A stretch of DNA of 62,041 nucleotides from Prorocentrum cordatum (GCA_963575745.1 CAUYUJ010017923.1:158168-220208); one strand, 5' to 3'; positions 40,222-50,867 are shown, counted from the stretch's first letter. The notes: generated from the letters alone by a model not told the origin. Numbers and translations: made by a program.

Positions 40222-43200
40222 CTAACGCCCTCCACAAAGAGCGGCAGTAAATTGCTGAAACCTTCTTGTCGGTGCTGTGGAGCCACAGAGAGTACAAACC
40301 AATTCCTTGTCCTTTTGGTCAGCTCGATAGTGTGTGAGAACGTGACAACGGTTACCTGGAATCTTGGTCCTCTTGTTATGCTCATCTACCATGATTACGT
40401 AGTCAGCAGCGGTGCGCTTCTTGCCAAGACGTGGGCCACGTGGTGCTCCAGGCTGACAAAGAAGGCGCGACCATGAGCCAAGCTGGCTCACCTTTGACTC
40501 GAGCTTGCAATTGATGCACACCAATTTGGCAGGTTGATCCTTGTTCGGCCCCTTGAGAGGGGCAAGCACATGATATCCCTGTTGGCGTGCCTCGCGGTTG
40601 TGCAGAAGTCTTTTCTGCTCATTCTGAAGATCTCGGCCTTTGAGGCCCTCCCAATCTTTCTTCTCCTCGTCCGTCCAAGTGATGGTAGCTCGCATGACCT
40701 TAACAGAAGTGACATGATGAGCCCGTCGCACCACAGAGACATGTTCAGCTGCAGCAGCGGCCCTTGCAACAATATCGCTTGGCCTCACCGTTGTTGAAAG
40801 GTTCTCGGCTAGCTTCGGTGGTTGCCATATGGGCTTGGGTACTGAGCCCCAAGCTGGCTGCACTCGAATGCCTTTTGTCTTCTCCGTCGTCGCCAAAGCC
40901 ACAGCATACAGCACTCGCATCGTGTGTTGGTGGTTCACAAACACTGGCCTGCACTTGAAGCCAGGCACTGCACGTATACCCAGTGGTGATAAAGCGCGGA
41001 TCTCTTTGAAACATTCACGTGGTCCCAATTTGCACTTGCACAAAAAGCCCATCCGAGTAGCAGCTGTCGAGAAGTATCTCGCCATGCGCTCAAGAGTAGC
41101 AGTCTGTGGATCTTCCGCTGGCGTGACCAACGGTAATCCAGTGCAGATAGTGAAGTCAATCGCCAACTCCGCCCAGGAAACGGACATGGGAGCCATTGGT
41201 GTATCAGCAGCTGCCCATCGAAGTTGCGAAAAATACCAGACAATCGCAGGAAATAGAGCCTGTTGGTAGTACCAATCTTTGCCTGTCAGTAACTCTGGAA
41301 TCTGTGGTTCGAATTCCCACTCAGGCAAGTTCACCTCGACAGGGTCCCAGGGATAACCAGGGAAGGCCATCTTCGGACTCCAGGTCAAAGGATTGGTAGT
41401 CATCTGATCTAAAGCTGGTCGTACCCACGTGGAGCTTGACGACGCTGATGTTGCGGGGTCCACAGCCAGACAAGATGATGAGGCTGGGGTGGTTGTCAGT
41501 GGCGTATCTGTAGTACAGGATGTCGCCGTAGGTCGCGGTGTTTTGCTCCGCAGGCGGTGCATTGGTGCTTGTGCAGGTTGGCCTTCTCGTAGACAACTGC
41601 GAGGGGTATCCGCAGTCGCCGTTGTGGCTGCAACCATCGGGCTAGCAGAAGGATCATCCTGTGTCAGGGTCGGTGAGACAGTCGTTGGCTGATTTCCCAG
41701 ATGGGGTTCTGGTGATGCCTCAGTCCTCAGGACCAGGGGCAGTGCAGCTCTCTGTTCACCTGCTTCGTTCGTACCGTCATCGTCCATGCCGAGATGAGCC
41801 CAAGGATCCTCAGCATCCTCGTCTGGCCATTGGGGGTCTGCACCTTCCAGTTCGGCATTTTGCATAGCTTCGGCTTGAGCGCATCGGGCATGATGAGTGT
41901 CTCTTCCCATAGCCTGAAGTTGCTTTGCACGTGCAGCCAAGATACTCGTGGCTGTGTGCTGAAGAGTATAACATAGATGCTGGTCTCGCAGGTGTTGGTG
42001 TCTGATATCCTCTGGCACACTGTGTTGGCGTGCAGCTTGAACAGCTCTGTCATCTGCCTGTTTATTAGCCTCCCAGTCAGGTAGGTCTTCTGGGGGTACT
42101 TCATCTCGTTTGCGATGTGCTTTGATCTTCTCAATGCGGAAACAATCTGATCCTTTCGCAGCGACTCCTGTGGCGATAGCTGTCCACAGGTCACGATGCT
42201 GGCGAGGATGAATAGTCATGCCATTCAGGATAGCAGTAAAATTTTTGACGCAGTATGCGCTGTCGGTGAGGTAGAGCTGCTTGGACCAAGCCCAGGATAC
42301 AAAGTGTCGAAGGGCACTGACCTCAGCCCTCTGAGCTCCTTGTGAGACGCTCCTCAGCGGGACAGAAACGTTGCAGGGGTGGTTCTCTCCATAGTAGAGA
42401 CCGTATCCAGATCTTCGTAGGCGTAAGTCTGACGCCTGTCCAGGACAGGCACCATCCCCCGCCACCACTAAGTATCCTTCCTTCTCGCGTGTGGTGCTGT
42501 GTTCGCCCTGGCCTGGCTCGTAATTCCCATCAGCATGGTGAGGGGGAGGTGGAAGATCAGGTTCATCAGGCAACAGCTCAGATGCGAAATTGTCATATAC
42601 TGGCCTGTCTGGGCAGAGGCCACATTGTCGGTAGCATACAGGTAGGGCAAGAATCTCATCCTTCGTGTAGTGGTCGAGCAACGGTTGGCGCTGCTGGGTC
42701 CACTGGGGGCAATGCAGGAGGATATGGTCCATATCTTCGTCAGGGTCTCCACAAAAAGGGCAATATCGATGATCTCGTTGACCTGTGATGTGGTGAAGCC
42801 TGTGGCCTGTAACAGTTGCTCCCTGAAGCAGGGCGCGCAGAAAGGGTAATTGCTCTCGTGTCAGCTTCGGCACTGTGACATCCACCGCATCCAGTAGGAG
42901 TGGGGGCGGAGGCTTGACACTGTCAGGGTTATCTTCTTCGTCATCATCTGGCCGTAGACTGCGTTCAGCACGCCTGAGAATGGCCGTTGTGATATGATAA
43001 TTTATGCCGAGCTTGGAGCCGAGCATGTCTTTTCTCTCAAGCAACTGAGGATCGGTAGACCACACCCAGCGACGCAAGTCTTCTCGAAGTACATGCTGCC
43101 ACCAGCCCTCAGGATGCTTTGCCAAGTAGACCAGCTGACCATTGGCACGCTTGAAATAATCAAACTCAGGCCAGGTCCAGCCAAGGTCGCTCAGAACTGT

Positions 43201-46200
43201 AAATATGCGGCCAATAGGCCCACCATCTGTCGCACTGGTCGAACGAGACTTCATTAGCTCCCAGCAGGCCTTAGCTCGTGGTAGAAGGCGCGGTGCAGCT
43301 GGGCTTGTGAAGAGTCGCCGTACAACTTGCAGGGGTTGCGCCGTCGATATCTGAATCGGGTCGAGGCAATGTCCTTTGGTAATCAAGGTGAAAGTAATGG
43401 CTGGTGAGCGATAAGCACGCCCCTTGTGCCATAGGGACTTCATTACTGAGCTTCTGAAATTCAGATGGTTGTGTCTGGGTAATCGTCGGTACTCTAGGCC
43501 TGGTGCAAGTCTGGGGAGTGCAGCTGTCGCCAATAACTGCTGCTTCCCACGAAGTCCCACAGGGGCTCCTCCAGCACGGCGTGATACTCGGTATGCAGAT
43601 TCATAACGTAGTCGGCGTTGTCGAGCAGGACAAGAGCCAAGGGAGACAATCTCACCGCCTACCAATATGAAATGTCTGGTCATAACAGGTGTATGTCCAG
43701 CCGCCCGCAGGGCGAAAGACAGCTCATTCTCGGCTTTGTGCGTTGTTGCATAATGCTTAGTCTTGCTGAGGTTCGTGACTGTGCCACTGAGGCTATCGAA
43801 CTCCAAGGATATATTGGTGGCACGTGTTGTCTTTGCAGCATGACCTGGTCCTTCGGCGCGAAAGTTTCCATCATCAATGAAACTGCTGACTCTGACGGGG
43901 CCCTCGGCTTCCAGAGCCTTGGACCAGACCGACATGAGGGCTAGCGCCTGCTGCAAGGACCATGAGTCTCCTTGAACAAATCCATTCTTTCTGGTAGTTG
44001 GGGGGCCCACAGCTTGTGCAACCTTCCAATGTGTCGATAGAGCAGCGTAAAAACTCTTCTCTGCAGCGAGAACTCCTGCAGGGCAGCCTAGAGCTTGCAT
44101 GAGTTGATTGCCGATATCATGTTCCAGTAAATCAAAGAACTTCTTCCTGTCTGCGGTACATCCCGATAACGACGTACCCGTGAGTTGACTGTGTTCTATT
44201 TCCATATTCAACTCCCATGCGATAGATTGGTAGTGGTGCCCAGATCTTGCACCCGCGGCTCCTTGATGGAGCCACTCCTCTCTCCAGGGAGACATCTGCT
44301 GGAAGCGGTCGCCTGTCAAGGCAGTGTAGATTGGCGAGAGATTGGTGATCGGCCGCGTCTGATCAACCGTGGCCAGCCACACCTCATCTGGTTCACAGGT
44401 CGAGGCAAGGTCTGCCTCTGGGTCCCATTTGGGTAAACAGGACGCGATACCCGTGCACATAACATCTGGCCAGGGGAGCCACTGGTCCTCAATACCTTTT
44501 AGAGCAACGGCTATCAGCTCGCAGATGGTAAGAGGCAGCAATCGGAGCTCGCCGACTCTCCAGCCATCGGCCGCCACAGCACGTGCAATTCCCATCTTTC
44601 TGAATTGCTTGAGCAGCCTGGAGCCTGTGATGTCAGAGATGGTGCACTGGCAAGAAGGGATGTAGCGTCCAAAGCGTGCAAAGAACTTATCCCAGTCACA
44701 GAGATCAGGTTTGTTGAATATCGTGCTCCAGTAACGGTTGATGTGGTCCAGGATGTCAGTGCGCTTGGTGACTATCTCGTTGGATTGATAACCTCGTACC
44801 GCATGGAGTGAATGATATTGGCGTTGTTTGATCCAAGAATACATGTCACGACCACCCTCGTAGCGAAGTGATGTTCGTAGACGTTTGCGCCATTCAGCTA
44901 TACGTGTAAGCTTTCTCTCTTTCACAATGACTGCATGCTTCTCATCTAATAAGGACTGCCAAGATGCAATCTCGGCCAATGTCGGGAGCTTACCTGGTAG
45001 ATTATCCAGTCCTGAAAGAAGACGCGGTATGTTTGCACGCAGTTTGCCCCACAGGCGCTGCGCACTAAGTTGATGTTCTAGTGAAGGTCCCTCTGTGCCC
45101 TGGAAGTAGATGTGAATCTTCTTTGAGAGCTCAGTGAGACGGTGGAGTACATTCTCGATCTGCCGCAACTTGGAAGTCGTGGGACCTTCTCGGGCAGGGT
45201 CTTTTGCCGACGTCGGAGCAACCACAGATTGCTCAACAAGCGCTGGCATCTTGCTTCGCCCATGGTACCGAAAATCGAACTTGATGTTTGTATGCGCAAG
45301 TCGTTTCTCCAGAAAAGCTTCGCCCATCTGCCCGATGAGAGACCACACTGTATTTGCATCTTCTTTGTCCAGTGCCTCGTAGAACCGGTCATGATATTCA
45401 TCCACACATTCTTTGCCCAACGCTTCGTTGTCCTCCTCAGAGATCTTCTTGACTAGCTCAACGGGGTAGGCCACAGGCATACGATACCTTTGCCAGACCT
45501 CTGAGAGCTTGGTGATATTCAGCGTGAGCTCCAGACCTAGGTGGCACTTGATCCCCAGGTCCCGTCGCAAGCGAAAAGAGTGGATGGAATCTCGAGCTGA
45601 CGTACTGACCAAAATAAGATCAGGCCGTGTAACGTGATTGCCTGCCGAATACTTATCCCACCGCGGGTCCAGGCCGTAAGTAGGTTCCGCTCCATACATA
45701 GCTCCAACATCGTGCCATCGCCCTGTCGCCAGGGCGGCGGACAGCGTGGATGTTTGTGCAATTGTCGTATTCGAGTCTACGCACATGACCACAGGCTGGT
45801 CGCCCAGGGCCTCGGCGTCCTCGAAGGCAAACTGAAAGTTTCGATCATTGCGTGTACGAATCAACGGGTCGTTGCCCGACTCATTATACATAGAAATGAT
45901 GTGAACAGGAGTAGCCCCCAGCATCACAAGTTGCCGTTGCCAGCGGGCGCTGAGATACAACTCCTTGGCTGCACCATGCTTGCGTCCGCTTTCCATTGCA
46001 GTAAAAGTAGTTCTTGACAGAATAGCAACCCCACCCTGGGAGCTGCGATGGAACTTTTCGCCATGACATCGTTGTTGACGAACAGGATGTCCAAAACCAG
46101 CATTGTATCCATATGCAGCACAGGCTTTAGTGCAAGCCATCTGCTCCTTCAAATTTAGGCGTGTCTCCTGCAGCGCAAGGACATCTGCATTCATGAGAGC

Positions 46201-46323
46201 AAGGCGGCCAGAAAAGGTATTCCAGCTGGTAATATTTGCAGAAAGGATAGTGGCAAGACCTGCAGGACCACAGGAAGGTGCTGCAGGTGCTTGTTTCCCT
46301 CGCAGGCGGCGCGAGGGCATCAT
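40222..46323 (-). CDS. Element C ORF2: APE endonuclease, RT, zinc knuckle, RNase H, long C-terminal extension (2033 aa)
   Basis: Residues about 25-275 are an AP-type endonuclease: SANITSWN, LALQETRL (Glu53), GGVAILSR, MCVDSNT (Asp183, Asn185), RPDLILVS, and CHLGLEL in place of the usual SDHxP. RT follows: VAADGWRV (587), PITNLSPIY, motif A GCTADRKKFFD (Asp725), motif B GFVQGDSWSL (781-790), motif C FIDD (815-818). A zinc knuckle is C1188-x2-C1191...H1200...C1205. RNase H is complete: Asp1290, Glu1334, Asp1354, His1403, Asp1424. Beyond it lie about 580 more residues, including a Trp/Pro-rich segment with SVSWAELAIDFTICTG and two C-terminal Cys pairs (VCINC; VCTLCG...C at the very end). It copies the element RNA into a nicked chromosome. 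ATG ATG at 46323 overlaps the ORF1 stop. All catalytic positions are intact. Confidence 0.9.
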   Translation of the reverse strand: MMPSRRLRGKQAPAAPSCGPAGLATILSANITSWNTFSGRLALMNADVLALQETRLNLKEQMACTKACAAYGYNAGFGHPVRQQRCHGEKFHRSSQGGVAILSRTTFTAMESGRKHGAAKELYLSARWQRQLVMLGATPVHIISMYNESGNDPLIRTRNDRNFQFAFEDAEALGDQPVVMCVDSNTTIAQTSTLSAALATGRWHDVGAMYGAEPTYGLDPRWDKYSAGNHVTRPDLILVSTSARDSIHSFRLRRDLGIKCHLGLELTLNITKLSEVWQRYRMPVAYPVELVKKISEEDNEALGKECVDEYHDRFYEALDKEDANTVWSLIGQMGEAFLEKRLAHTNIKFDFRYHGRSKMPALVEQSVVAPTSAKDPAREGPTTSKLRQIENVLHRLTELSKKIHIYFQGTEGPSLEHQLSAQRLWGKLRANIPRLLSGLDNLPGKLPTLAEIASWQSLLDEKHAVIVKERKLTRIAEWRKRLRTSLRYEGGRDMYSWIKQRQYHSLHAVRGYQSNEIVTKRTDILDHINRYWSTIFNKPDLCDWDKFFARFGRYIPSCQCTISDITGSRLLKQFRKMGIARAVAADGWRVGELRLLPLTICELIAVALKGIEDQWLPWPDVMCTGIASCLPKWDPEADLASTCEPDEVWLATVDQTRPITNLSPIYTALTGDRFQQMSPWREEWLHQGAAGARSGHHYQSIAWELNMEIEHSQLTGTSLSGCTADRKKFFDLLEHDIGNQLMQALGCPAGVLAAEKSFYAALSTHWKVAQAVGPPTTRKNGFVQGDSWSLQQALALMSVWSKALEAEGPVRVSSFIDDGNFRAEGPGHAAKTTRATNISLEFDSLSGTVTNLSKTKHYATTHKAENELSFALRAAGHTPVMTRHFILVGGEIVSLGSCPARQRRLRYESAYRVSRRAGGAPVGLRGKQQLLATAALPRLAPGLEYRRLPRHNHLNFRSSVMKSLWHKGRAYRSPAITFTLITKGHCLDPIQISTAQPLQVVRRLFTSPAAPRLLPRAKACWELMKSRSTSATDGGPIGRIFTVLSDLGWTWPEFDYFKRANGQLVYLAKHPEGWWQHVLREDLRRWVWSTDPQLLERKDMLGSKLGINYHITTAILRRAERSLRPDDDEEDNPDSVKPPPPLLLDAVDVTVPKLTREQLPFLRALLQGATVTGHRLHHITGQRDHRYCPFCGDPDEDMDHILLHCPQWTQQRQPLLDHYTKDEILALPVCYRQCGLCPDRPVYDNFASELLPDEPDLPPPPHHADGNYEPGQGEHSTTREKEGYLVVAGDGACPGQASDLRLRRSGYGLYYGENHPCNVSVPLRSVSQGAQRAEVSALRHFVSWAWSKQLYLTDSAYCVKNFTAILNGMTIHPRQHRDLWTAIATGVAAKGSDCFRIEKIKAHRKRDEVPPEDLPDWEANKQADDRAVQAARQHSVPEDIRHQHLRDQHLCYTLQHTATSILAARAKQLQAMGRDTHHARCAQAEAMQNAELEGADPQWPDEDAEDPWAHLGMDDDGTNEAGEQRAALPLVLRTEASPEPHLGNQPTTVSPTLTQDDPSASPMVAATTATADTPRSCLREGQPAQAPMHRLRSKTPRPTATSCTTDTPLTTTPASSSCLAVDPATSASSSSTWVRPALDQMTTNPLTWSPKMAFPGYPWDPVEVNLPEWEFEPQIPELLTGKDWYYQQALFPAIVWYFSQLRWAAADTPMAPMSVSWAELAIDFTICTGLPLVTPAEDPQTATLERMARYFSTAATRMGFLCKCKLGPRECFKEIRALSPLGIRAVPGFKCRPVFVNHQHTMRVLYAVALATTEKTKGIRVQPAWGSVPKPIWQPPKLAENLSTTVRPSDIVARAAAAAEHVSVVRRAHHVTSVKVMRATITWTDEEKKDWEGLKGRDLQNEQKRLLHNREARQQGYHVLAPLKGPNKDQPAKLVCINCKLESKVSQLGSWSRLLCQPGAPRGPRLGKKRTAADYVIMVDEHNKRTKIPGNRCHVLTHYRADQKDKELVCTLCGSTAPTRRFQQFTAALCGGR

Positions 46324-46325
46324 CA
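46321..46325 (-). promoter_or_regulatory. TGATG stop/restart overlap between ORF1 and ORF2 of element C
   Basis: In sense the junction reads CAC TGA TG ATG: the ORF1 TGA shares its A with the ORF2 ATG, and a second ATG follows at once. Such overlaps (for example UAAUG in some animal non-LTR elements) allow translation of ORF2 by termination-reinitiation at lower level than ORF1. That function is inferred here. Confidence 0.6.
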
Positions 46326-48434
46326 GTGATCCATATCAGTTGCAGCACTGTCTTTGAGCCTTTTGCTCAGACGTTCAATCTCTTCATCCTGTTCCTTTTC
46401 AGCACTGGATAAGCCTCCATCTGAGCGAAGAACTTCGAAGCACTTTGCGAGACCCTGCCCCTGAAGCTGTAATTGGGCAAAGATCTTCTGATTATTTGCA
46501 GTCACCGCCTGTCCAATTGCTTCCAGCAGAAACTTCTGAAATTCAGGGGACATCGCGGAGCCTGGCGTAGATGGTGGTGTGACTGAGGGCGGTGGAGTTT
46601 GCTGCGCTGGCTGACCTTGCTGCGGAGCAGGAGCTGGTCGAGTGAGTTGTGCAGCCAAACTTGTCTTCTTAGTAGCCGGTGCCGTCTTGGGCTCAGGTTT
46701 GTCATACTTCGTGATCATCTCAGCCCAGGATGTTGCCGATGGGGCTGGTGTGGCACTCTTCTGCTTGACCATGTTGATTGTCGCTTTGACTCCTGCCAGG
46801 GTGATGTCCGAGACCGACGGGGGGCCTTCAGCTCGACAACGTACGACTGGTGTGGCTTTGGCACCTCTTCCCCTGGAGCGTATATGAACAAACTCTGCCT
46901 TCCACCCAAGTTGAGTGGATATCTCTTGCACGATCTGCTTTCCCTCAACGAGCTTCGGTAATGGAGAAATCTCATAGAGGGTCGGTGCTGGTGGGGTTCT
47001 CGATTGCAACTTCTGCCAGGCAGGGCCTGACTTAGACTTCTCAACTCTGAAGAACAGCGCACCATTTTGCTTGTAGCCTAGCCCGCGGCCGCCCTCTAGG
47101 TCCGTGACCATGTTGAGCGCGTCCGTCAGGGAGATGGCCTTGGGGAATGGGACAAAGTCTTCTATATTCTTCTCTTCATCCAGGGCCGTATTGGTAATAC
47201 CTCCTGCTCGAGAACGCTGGAAGATAACTCCATCTGGCCCTGACGCAGCTCGTAATTGCACAGCTCGTGTGGACGATACTTTGAACAAACCTGATACCAC
47301 ACGATGTCCAGGATGATCTTCATTGAAGACTCTGCCACTCCAGCAGCGCAGATCCATGTCTGCACCTCCGTTGCATTTAGCCTTCACAATACTTGCCAAT
47401 TCTGCGTCCAGCACTCTCCACGGTGGGATTGTGTCGAGCTTTCTTTTCTGTCCAGTTGTCTCTGCCCGCTGATCGCGGGCTGCTGCTGCTTGACGGTGTA
47501 ACTTCAAGAGTTCTTTGAAAATCTTCTCGGGAGCATGCTCTTCGAGGATCGCCACGTTCATGAGCTCATCCTGTGTACATTTTATTGCCGTCGGCACTCT
47601 GGTCGGTTCCACTTTCTGCTGAGTCGATCCTCCATATTGCCAGACATACAACTGCTTGATATAGCGTCTCTCTTCATAAATGAGTGGCACATCTAATAGA
47701 GTAATGCAGGGAGCCAGACCCCTCTGGCCACACAGCATGAATAATTCTTTTGAGACCTGACTGGGCGATTGTGCCAAGACGAATCCAAATGCCTCCACAG
47801 GATCTGGTCTTTGCCAAAATGAGTCCAAACGCGCGAGCTCGAGGAACTCTGCCGTTGTGACTAGATGTACAGCCTTCATACTTTCGTAATCTTGCGGAAG
47901 GCCACGCTTCACGGGTATGTCCCAGTCAGCAGGATCAAGGCGTGCATGATGCTGCCAGCCTGTCTTCGGCTTCGGGGGCGTGACCTTCGGCTTCTTGGGC
48001 GGCTGCGGCTTGGCTGGAGGGGTCGCACCATAAGGCTTTTCTTCCAACCATACTCTCATAGCTTCTGCGATCTCCTTGGCGGGCATGGCAGCAATCTTGG
48101 CCATACGCTCTGAGGAGAACTTTTTCAAGTGATCGTACATCTTCTGTGGTTTGTCCGTACCTGCTGCTTCCAACATGGTGAGGACACGACTCTTGTTCAT
48201 TTGTGGCGTGTGCTTTGCCTTCAATGCTCTGGCTAGTGCTTGCTTCATCGATGGTCCGTTGCCATGCAAAGCGTGCATCTCTTTGTTGTGGTCTCGGTGA
48301 CGCCGAGCCCATTCATAAGGAAAGAACTCTGTTATGCATACCCACGTATGATACACATCTAGATACAACCCACCATACAATAACCACTTATTGTCGGTAT
48401 ATTCCCATGACATACAGATGCTGAGCCCCTGCAT
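46323..48434 (-). CDS. Element C ORF1 protein, 703 aa
   Basis: The first ATG in frame is at 48434. The frame is open a further 41 codons upstream to GTG 48557, with a stop at 48567-48569. The protein is basic and largely helical: an N-terminal region with MHALHGNGPSMKQALARALK, a Pro/Lys-rich linker (PPAKPQPPKKPKVTPPKPK), a folded-looking middle (DPVEAFGFVLAQ; RVVSGLFKVSSTRAVQLR; VEGKQIVQEISTQLGWK), a Gln/Pro/Thr-rich hinge, and a C-terminal charged coiled coil (EKEQDEEIERLSKRLKDS). It ends MDH-TGA with the stop overlapping the ORF2 ATG. By position and composition it is the RNA-binding, multimerising ORF1 product of the element RNP. I see no CCHC knuckle or RRM signature, so the assignment rests on context. 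Confidence 0.75.
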   Translation of the reverse strand: MQGLSICMSWEYTDNKWLLYGGLYLDVYHTWVCITEFFPYEWARRHRDHNKEMHALHGNGPSMKQALARALKAKHTPQMNKSRVLTMLEAAGTDKPQKMYDHLKKFSSERMAKIAAMPAKEIAEAMRVWLEEKPYGATPPAKPQPPKKPKVTPPKPKTGWQHHARLDPADWDIPVKRGLPQDYESMKAVHLVTTAEFLELARLDSFWQRPDPVEAFGFVLAQSPSQVSKELFMLCGQRGLAPCITLLDVPLIYEERRYIKQLYVWQYGGSTQQKVEPTRVPTAIKCTQDELMNVAILEEHAPEKIFKELLKLHRQAAAARDQRAETTGQKRKLDTIPPWRVLDAELASIVKAKCNGGADMDLRCWSGRVFNEDHPGHRVVSGLFKVSSTRAVQLRAASGPDGVIFQRSRAGGITNTALDEEKNIEDFVPFPKAISLTDALNMVTDLEGGRGLGYKQNGALFFRVEKSKSGPAWQKLQSRTPPAPTLYEISPLPKLVEGKQIVQEISTQLGWKAEFVHIRSRGRGAKATPVVRCRAEGPPSVSDITLAGVKATINMVKQKSATPAPSATSWAEMITKYDKPEPKTAPATKKTSLAAQLTRPAPAPQQGQPAQQTPPPSVTPPSTPGSAMSPEFQKFLLEAIGQAVTANNQKIFAQLQLQGQGLAKCFEVLRSDGGLSSAEKEQDEEIERLSKRLKDSAATDMDH

Positions 48435-48569
48435 CTGCGTGAAACTGGATCCAAAATTGTTGTTCTTCGCGTCCGTGTCATTGGACGTCACCACAACCGA
48501 GAACTGTATGTGCACCCAGTTCAGAAGGTTGAACAGTGTCACCTGCTCGTGGGACACCTTGTGGCCCTA

Positions 48570-50045
48570 CTCCACCTTCTCCTGCTCCTGCAACCTCTCA
48601 TCCTCCTCCTCCACCTCCTCCTCCTCCTCCTCCTCCTCCTCCTCCTCGTCCACGTCCTCGTCCTCGTCCTCCTGCTGCTGCTCCTGCTCCTGCTTGACAT
48701 CCTCCTTGTCCTCCTCCTCCTCCTCCTCCACCTCCTCCTCCTCCTCCTGCTCCCCCCACCTTCTCCTCCTCTTCTTCCTCCTCCTCGTCTTCCTCCTCTT
48801 CCTCCTCCTGATCCTCCTCCTCCTCCCTCTCCTCTGCTCCTCCCCCTCCTTCTCCTCCTCCTCCTCCTCCTCCTTTTCTGCTCCTTCTCCTCCTTCTCCT
48901 CCTCCTTCTCCTCCTTTTCCTTGTCCTTTTTCTCCTCCTCCCTCCTCCTCCTCCTCCTCCTCCTCTCCTCCTACGTTCTCCTACTCCTACTCCTACTCCC
49001 ACTCTACCCTACTCCTAATCCTACTCCTACTACTGCTCCTACTCCTACTCTTACTCCCCTCCTCCCTCCTCCTCTCCTCCCTCTTCCCCTCCTCCTCCTC
49101 CTCCTCCTCCTCCTCCTCCTCCTCCTCCTCCTCCTCTCCTCCTCCCTCTCCTTCCTAACCCCTCTCCTCTCTCTCCTCCTCCTCCTCCTCCTGCTCCTGC
49201 TCTACTCCTGCTCCTCCTCCTCCTCGTCCTCCTCATCCTCCTCCTCCTCCTCCTCCTCCTCCCTCTCCTCCTCCTCCTCCTCTTCCTCCTCCTTCTCCTC
49301 CTTCTCCTCCTCCTTCTCCTCCTCGTCCTCCTTCCTCCTCCTCCTCCGCCTCCTCGTCGTCGTCGTCCTCCTCCTCCTCCTCCTCCTCCTCGTCCTCGTC
49401 CTCCTCATCCTCGCTCTCCTCCCTCTTCTCCTCGCCTATCCAGAGGACATCGTCTGCCGCAACTTGGCGCAGCCCAGGCGGCCGGTAGGTGGTGCCCGGT
49501 TGCAGCGCCGCCGGCACGGTGAGGTCGATGAGGTCGGAGGGCGGAAAGTCTCTCCAACCGGAGACCCTGGCGGATGTGAGCGTCGTCCTCCTACTCCTCC
49601 TTCTCCTGCTCCTGCTCCTGCAACCTCTCCTCCTCTTCTTCATCCCAACGCCGTCTTCTCCTCCTCCTCCTCACCCTCCTCCCTCCTCCTCCTCTCGTCC
49701 TCTTCCACCACCTCTCCTCCTCCTGCCCTCCTCCTCCTCCTTCTCCTCGTCCTCCTCCTCCTCCTCACCCTCCCCTCCTCTCCTCCTCCTCCTCCTCCCC
49801 TCCCCTCCTCCTCCTCCTCCTCCTCCTCCTCTCCTCCTCCTCCCCCTCTCTCCCCCCCCCTTCCTCCCCTCCTCCTCCTCCTCCTCCTTCCCCTCCTTCT
49901 CCTCCTCCTCATCCTCCTCCTCCTGTCCTCCCCGACCCTCACTGCTACCTCCTCCCTAATTCCCCCCCTTCAATCATCCCTACACCTTCTCCTCCTCCTC
50001 CTCCTCCTCCTCCTACTTCCTCCCTCTCCTCCTCCTCATCATCAC
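48570..50045. repeat. (CTC)n tracts (48570-49435 and 49570-50045)
   Basis: About 1.3 kb of CTC/TCC-rich sequence with CTG, GTC and TAC interruptions, broken by one 131-bp unique island at 49436-49566. Confidence 0.95.
49436..49566 (-). CDS. Candidate isolated exon inside trinucleotide repeats
   Basis: The minus strand of this 131-nt island reads VSGWRDFPPSDLIDLTVP... YRPPGLRQVAADDVLWI in an open frame with balanced composition. In sense it is preceded by CATCCGCCAG (possible AG acceptor) and followed by GCGAGGAG (possible GC donor, a type used in dinoflagellates). The flanking 'introns' would be pure (GGA)n-type repeat. There is no homology I can name. It could equally be a fragment of a dispersed gene copy. 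Confidence 0.35.
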
Positions 50046-50059
50046 AACCACCATAACAG

Positions 50060-50172
50060 TCCTTCCTCTTACTCCTCCTCATCATCATTATCATCATCAT
50101 CAGCAGCATCAGCATCAGCATCTGCATCAGCATCAGTATCAGCATCAGCATCAGCATCAGCATCATCATCAG

Positions 50173-50213
<41 letters not shown>

Positions 50214-50541
50214 ACATCATCACCACCACCACCACAACCATCATCGTCCTCTTCCTTCTCCTCCTCCACAGCAACATCTTCACAATCCGTAGCATCATCA
50301 TCTCCACTATCATCATCATCAGCAGCATCATCATCATCATCAACATCATCATCATGAGCAGCAACAGCATCATAATCGCCATCGGCAGCGGCAGTACCAT
50401 CCACACCATTACACATCATCATCGTCATCGTCGTCATCATCATCAGCCACAACAATAGCAGCAGCGGCAGAAACATCATCAGCAACAACATCAGCACCGT
50501 CATTATCCTCATCATCATCAGAATCCTCCTCATCACCAGCG

Positions 50542-50580
<39 letters not shown>

Positions 50581-50822
50581 GCATCATCAGCATCAGCATC
50601 GCCATCAGCATCATCATCGTCATCATCATCCTCATCTTCATCATCATCATCATCATTATCATCAACAGCAGCAGCAGAGGCAATTTCATAATTGCATCTC
50701 CTCCTCCTCCTCACCCGCACCACAACCATCATCACCAGTATCAGCATCATCATCATCATCATCAGCGTCATCATCATCGTCATCATCATCGTCGTCGTCG
50801 CCATAATCATCATCATCACCAC

Positions 50823-50867
<45 letters not shown>

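Larger units (their letters stand above)
39546..48570 (-). mobile_element. Non-LTR retrotransposon C, apparently intact two-ORF element
   Basis: On the minus strand: ORF1 (703 codons from ATG 48434) then ORF2 (2033 codons, 46323-40222), joined by a TGATG stop/start overlap, then about 0.6 kb of 3' flank. Both frames are uninterrupted, the APE, RT and RNase H catalytic residues are present, and composition is less GC-rich than the surroundings. It is bounded by trinucleotide tracts at 39545 and about 48590, but with GAG rather than CTC on its sense strand. The exact 3' end is uncertain. This is the best candidate for a recently active element in the window. Confidence 0.85.
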
